Origin: Cavia porcellus
Taxonomy: Eukaryota; Chordata; Mammalia; Rodentia; Caviidae
Assembly (NCBI RefSeq): GCF_034190915.1
Contig: NW_026947500.1
Span: 20,024,501-20,088,500, forward strand
DNA: 64,000 bases
Reading direction: 5' to 3'
Shown: positions 61,105 through 64,000 of the stretch, piece after piece
Position numbering within the stretch: position 1 is the stretch's first letter
Layout: the number at the start of each line of letters is the position of its first letter
Made by a program: the position numbers and the translations under genes
Notes under the pieces: generated by a model
Seen by the model: only the letters and a program-made list of their open reading frames with translations
Told to the model about the DNA's origin: nothing
The model's database searches: none

Positions 61105-61505
61105 ATTCAAGACATGTGTTACTCAGTTTTCCATTTCTGTAACAAATAATTGTGATAAATTAAAAAGAGAAAAGATGTATTTTGGTCCACAGTTTCAGAA
61201 TTCTCAGTCCATGACCCCCTGTTCTTGTTGCTGTGGGCCAGTATTAGCCCAGTACACCATAGCCAGAACATGTGGTATATAGAAAGTCTGTTCTCCTTAC
61301 AGCACCCGTGAAAAAAACTACAGAACCAGGGAGAGGATGGAGTAGCAAAATCCTCTTCAAGAATACACCCAAAATAACTTTCTTTCCACTAGGCCCCACC
61401 TCCTAAAGGCACTACCATTTCCCAATAATGCCATAATCTGGGCACAAATTCTTGAACACATGTGCCAAGCTTTTAACACATGGAACATTCCAGGTCAAAA
61501 TTCTA
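61105..61505 (-). repeat. MaLR-type LTR, antisense
   Basis: 'tgttactcagttttccattt', 'gatgtattttggtccacagt', 'ccaaaataactttctttcca'-type and 'taggccccacctcctaaagg' follow the antisense MaLR LTR order. Confidence 0.6.
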
Positions 61506-62439
61506 CCAAGATGCCTGAGAATATAAATCCTTGCCATACTAAAGTACAAGTATATTGTTGGTCTCACCAAGTAAAAGCAACCATGTATTGAGATTCTCTA
61601 CAAGGAGAATACTGAAAAACACTAAATGCCAATTAATTATTATGGAATTCCAGGAACTGGAAAGTATGGCAGAAAAGATAATGTTAGAATCACATATCAA
61701 AAGGAAAACTCAGGTTGACAACTTTCTTGACAAATCTCAAATCACAAGCTAACAGGTATGCCTTTCCATTTGGCTTTTCGACAGCCAGAATGGGCACATT
61801 GGATAAACTGAAAGTATGGACTAGAAGGCTTTAATCTCATAAATTATTCATTGTTGGACAGGGTTACTCGAGTCCTTGAATTTTAATTGATACTGGGGTC
61901 CTAGGGAGAAGCATAGAGGAGTCTATTTCTATCTTTAGGGGCCCTGAATCTCCTATGTGCCAAATATTTGCCTGGAAGAAAGAAGGAATTCCGTGTCTCA
62001 CAGTTGACGTATGTCTTCAGCTCAATGTATTCAGACAAGGTTATTAATAAACATGAAGGGAAGGAGTCTTCCTGCACAGTGAATTATGACAAGATTCCTA
62101 CTCAAAGGAACTCTCATAGGTGGTAGAATCGAGAAGTTGTGTGGAACTTTTAAGTGGTACCATAGAACTAACACAAGTCAAAAAGAGGCAAATCATGAGA
62201 CAAGTTGTCAAAACTTACCAGAGGCAATGTGTGGTGACCCTGAGAAAGGAGAGCAGGATATCAGGTAGTTTGAAGAATACCACGTGTGGCTTCCATAGTT
62301 GGTCCCTTTGTTTATATACAATTGTCTTATTATCCCAACCTGTCTTGTACTTCTTTTTGATTAAAAAAAAACCACTCCAAAAACTCAATTTCTCTCATAC
62401 TCTCTCTCCCCACAGCTCTCATACTTCAATCCCAACTGT
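61506..62439. other. Intergenic, possibly ERV-derived
   Basis: It lies left of the env remnant and may be retroviral in origin, but I see no diagnostic motif. Confidence 0.25.
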
Positions 62440-63045
62440 CATGCACTGACTCAAACCACCCCCTTCTCTCCTCCCTCATTGACTCTACAGTATCCAATGG
62501 CTCCTATCACCTAGTCCAAGATCCCAGAACTTAGTAACAAGGCAATAATGCCAATTCACCCACTGGTGCCAAACCCTTACACTATACTGTCTCATATTCC
62601 TACATGTATCTCTCACTTTTCTGTATTAGACCTTAAAGGCACATTTTCCACTACTCCCTCACACCCTGATTGCTAAGATTTCATTGCCATCTGTCTCAGT
62701 CACCCTCAGGCTCTCTCAGCACCCCCATATTTCTGTAACCCAACCACCCCAGAAATCTTATATCTCCTCTCAGACCCCACCTACAACACATCAGGTTGCT
62801 GGATCTGCCTCCCCCCTCAGCAATCACAACTATCCCAGCTTTAAACCTCTCCAGCCCTTTGCCCACACCACCTCACTAACTGCCTCCCCCTTTGGTTCCT
62901 CTGTTGGGCTCCTCTCTTGGCTCTCACCACTCCTGGGTCCCCTTGCAGGCCTCTGTGTCATGCTCGTGCTCATGCCATATCTCATCTCCCTAGTCTGTGA
63001 CATGTTCACAAAAGTCACCAGAAAAAAAATCTTAACCAGATGATC
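62440..63045 (+). pseudogene. Class I ERV env remnant, 3' part
   Basis: Open stretches with stops between them include a 119-codon frame at 62684-63043. Its C-terminal part has a WLSPLLGPL block followed by a long hydrophobic run, then a basic tail (KVTRKK). This is the layout of the membrane anchor and cytoplasmic tail of a class I env transmembrane subunit. The preceding Ser/Pro/Thr-rich part is frame-shifted and unassignable. An LTR-like sequence follows at the right distance. There is no complete env. Confidence 0.5.
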
Positions 63046-63189
63046 CTCCCTGACTTCTCTTATCAGATAGTGCCCACAGCTGATCCCGACGGTGACCCTA
63101 CACCCCCAGCATAGCCTTCCCACTTCGCCCCAAGATAGCCTAAAGCAGCCAAAAAGATACCGTTGCCGGATTCCTAAAAAAAAAAAAAG

Positions 63190-63725
63190 GCTGGGACAAA
63201 GAGTGAGCCTGCCCCTGGAGCCCTGTTCACTTGGGTTGCAAAAAAAGAAACTTCCCAGGGGCTGGGGATTTAGCTCAGTGGCATAAGCGCCTGCCTTGCA
63301 AGTGTGTGGTCATGAGTTCAATCCCTGGTACCAATAAAAGAATAAAAATTAAAATTAAAAAAAAAAAGAAAAGAAATTTCCCAGACCTGTTCCAACTGCA
63401 AGAGTCAACCCTGCCCAGGTGGATACCCAATGACGACTGCTGTTCACACTCTACTGTTCACACCTGGCTCACACACAGATCCCTCCCCCGAACAACCCTT
63501 AAAAAACTCTCTCCTCAAGCCAAACAGCAGCTATTTTGGTCTGCAAGACAGTCCGCCCTGCCCAATAAAGCTTCTCTTTGGTGGCAGAATGTCTGGTCTG
63601 GACTCGCAGTGCTTCCAGCCCATCATTTTAGTCACCCATTTGCACTCTTGTCTCCTCTGATTGACTGTGATATGCTGAGAGACTGAAGGCCTATTCCTGG
63701 GCAATGTTTGCTGGACTATTACAGG
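63190..63725 (+). repeat. Class I ERV 3' LTR, interrupted by ID SINE
   Basis: It begins after an A-rich tract near 'ctgggacaaagagtgagc'. It carries AATAAA at 63564-63569 within 'gcccaataaagcttctcttt', then 'tctggtctggactcgcagtg', a typical class I R-U5 sequence. The ID SINE at 63259-63370 splits its U3. The right edge is uncertain. Confidence 0.55.
63259..63370 (+). repeat. ID SINE in ERV LTR
   Basis: A well-kept ID body: 'ggctggggatttagctcagt', 'ggcataagcgcctgccttgc', 'catgagttcaatccctggta' and an A-rich tail. A flanking duplication AAGAAACTTCCCAG / AAGAAATTTCCCAG (63245-63258, 63371-63384; one mismatch) marks the insertion. Confidence 0.88.
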
Positions 63726-64000
63726 AACACTGGACAAAGTCAGGTAAGGAACAATCCTGAAAGTTAAGTCAACTGCACTTTTATGTCACTGACCAAAGAG
63801 TGGGTCTCTATCCAGGGTAGCAGCTAAAATCCAGTACACTAAAAATGTGTTTGAAAGAAAGTGAAATATTGAGAGGCATATGACCCTTTATAGAAATTTA
63901 GGCACAATTTCTACATAAATATTTACTAACAAGAGGTAACAAAATTTATCTTGCAAGATTATACAATATATGGCTCTGTATTTAAAAGATGTCTACTGAA
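63726..64000. other. Right edge, nothing recognised
   Basis: Short AT-rich stretch with no supported feature. Confidence 0.4.

Noticed and set aside
63259..63330. tRNA gene candidate
   Set aside because: The tRNA-like body belongs to an ID SINE with an A-rich tail and target duplication, and cannot be called a functional tRNA gene.

Overview
The window is mammalian nuclear DNA. It is intron-rich, mostly AT-rich and CpG-poor, and full of interspersed repeats, with one sharp CpG island. ID-type (tRNA-Ala-derived) SINEs and B1-like SINEs point to a rodent. I see no B2 and no abundant mouse/rat B1 or B4, so a non-muroid rodent is likely; I cannot name the species.

The only host protein-coding gene I can support is the 5' part of CNTNAP3 (contactin-associated protein-like 3, neurexin superfamily), on the minus strand. 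Exon 1 (33222-33315) encodes the start and signal peptide inside a GC-rich promoter. Exon 2 (24722-24832) and exon 3 (4149-4342) encode the first part of the F5/8-type C (discoidin) domain. Intron 1 is about 8.4 kb and intron 2 about 20.4 kb. Intron 3 and the rest of the gene run off the left edge. The splice phases join cleanly and give 133 residues.

The introns hold L1, MaLR-type LTR, ID and microsatellite insertions. One is a nested structure: an MaLR provirus at 6.3-9.3 kb with a 3'-end L1 in one LTR, flanked by a 14-bp target duplication. Intron 2 also carries a small CpG cluster (about 22.45-22.68 kb) and a perfect inverted pair of POU octamer motifs (23309-23326).

Upstream of CNTNAP3 (right of about 33.8 kb) I find no host gene. 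The main element is a young class II (beta-retrovirus/IAP-like) provirus at 40357-44009. It has two 431-bp LTRs differing at 3 positions, a 6-bp target duplication, an uninterrupted 525-codon gag, a deletion joining the start of protease to the end of integrase, no env, a polypurine tract, and a primer-binding site that matches the 3' end of tRNA-Ile(AAU) as I recall it. Older material includes a minus-strand class I ERV remnant (51.8-54.4 kb) with a gag zinc knuckle and an env TM segment, a tRNA-Lys-like primer site at 55.8 kb, and a plus-strand class I env/LTR remnant (62.4-63.7 kb) interrupted by an ID SINE. L2, MIR, B1-like and MaLR pieces fill much of the rest.

Repeat family names and edges rest on recognition by eye, not on a database search.
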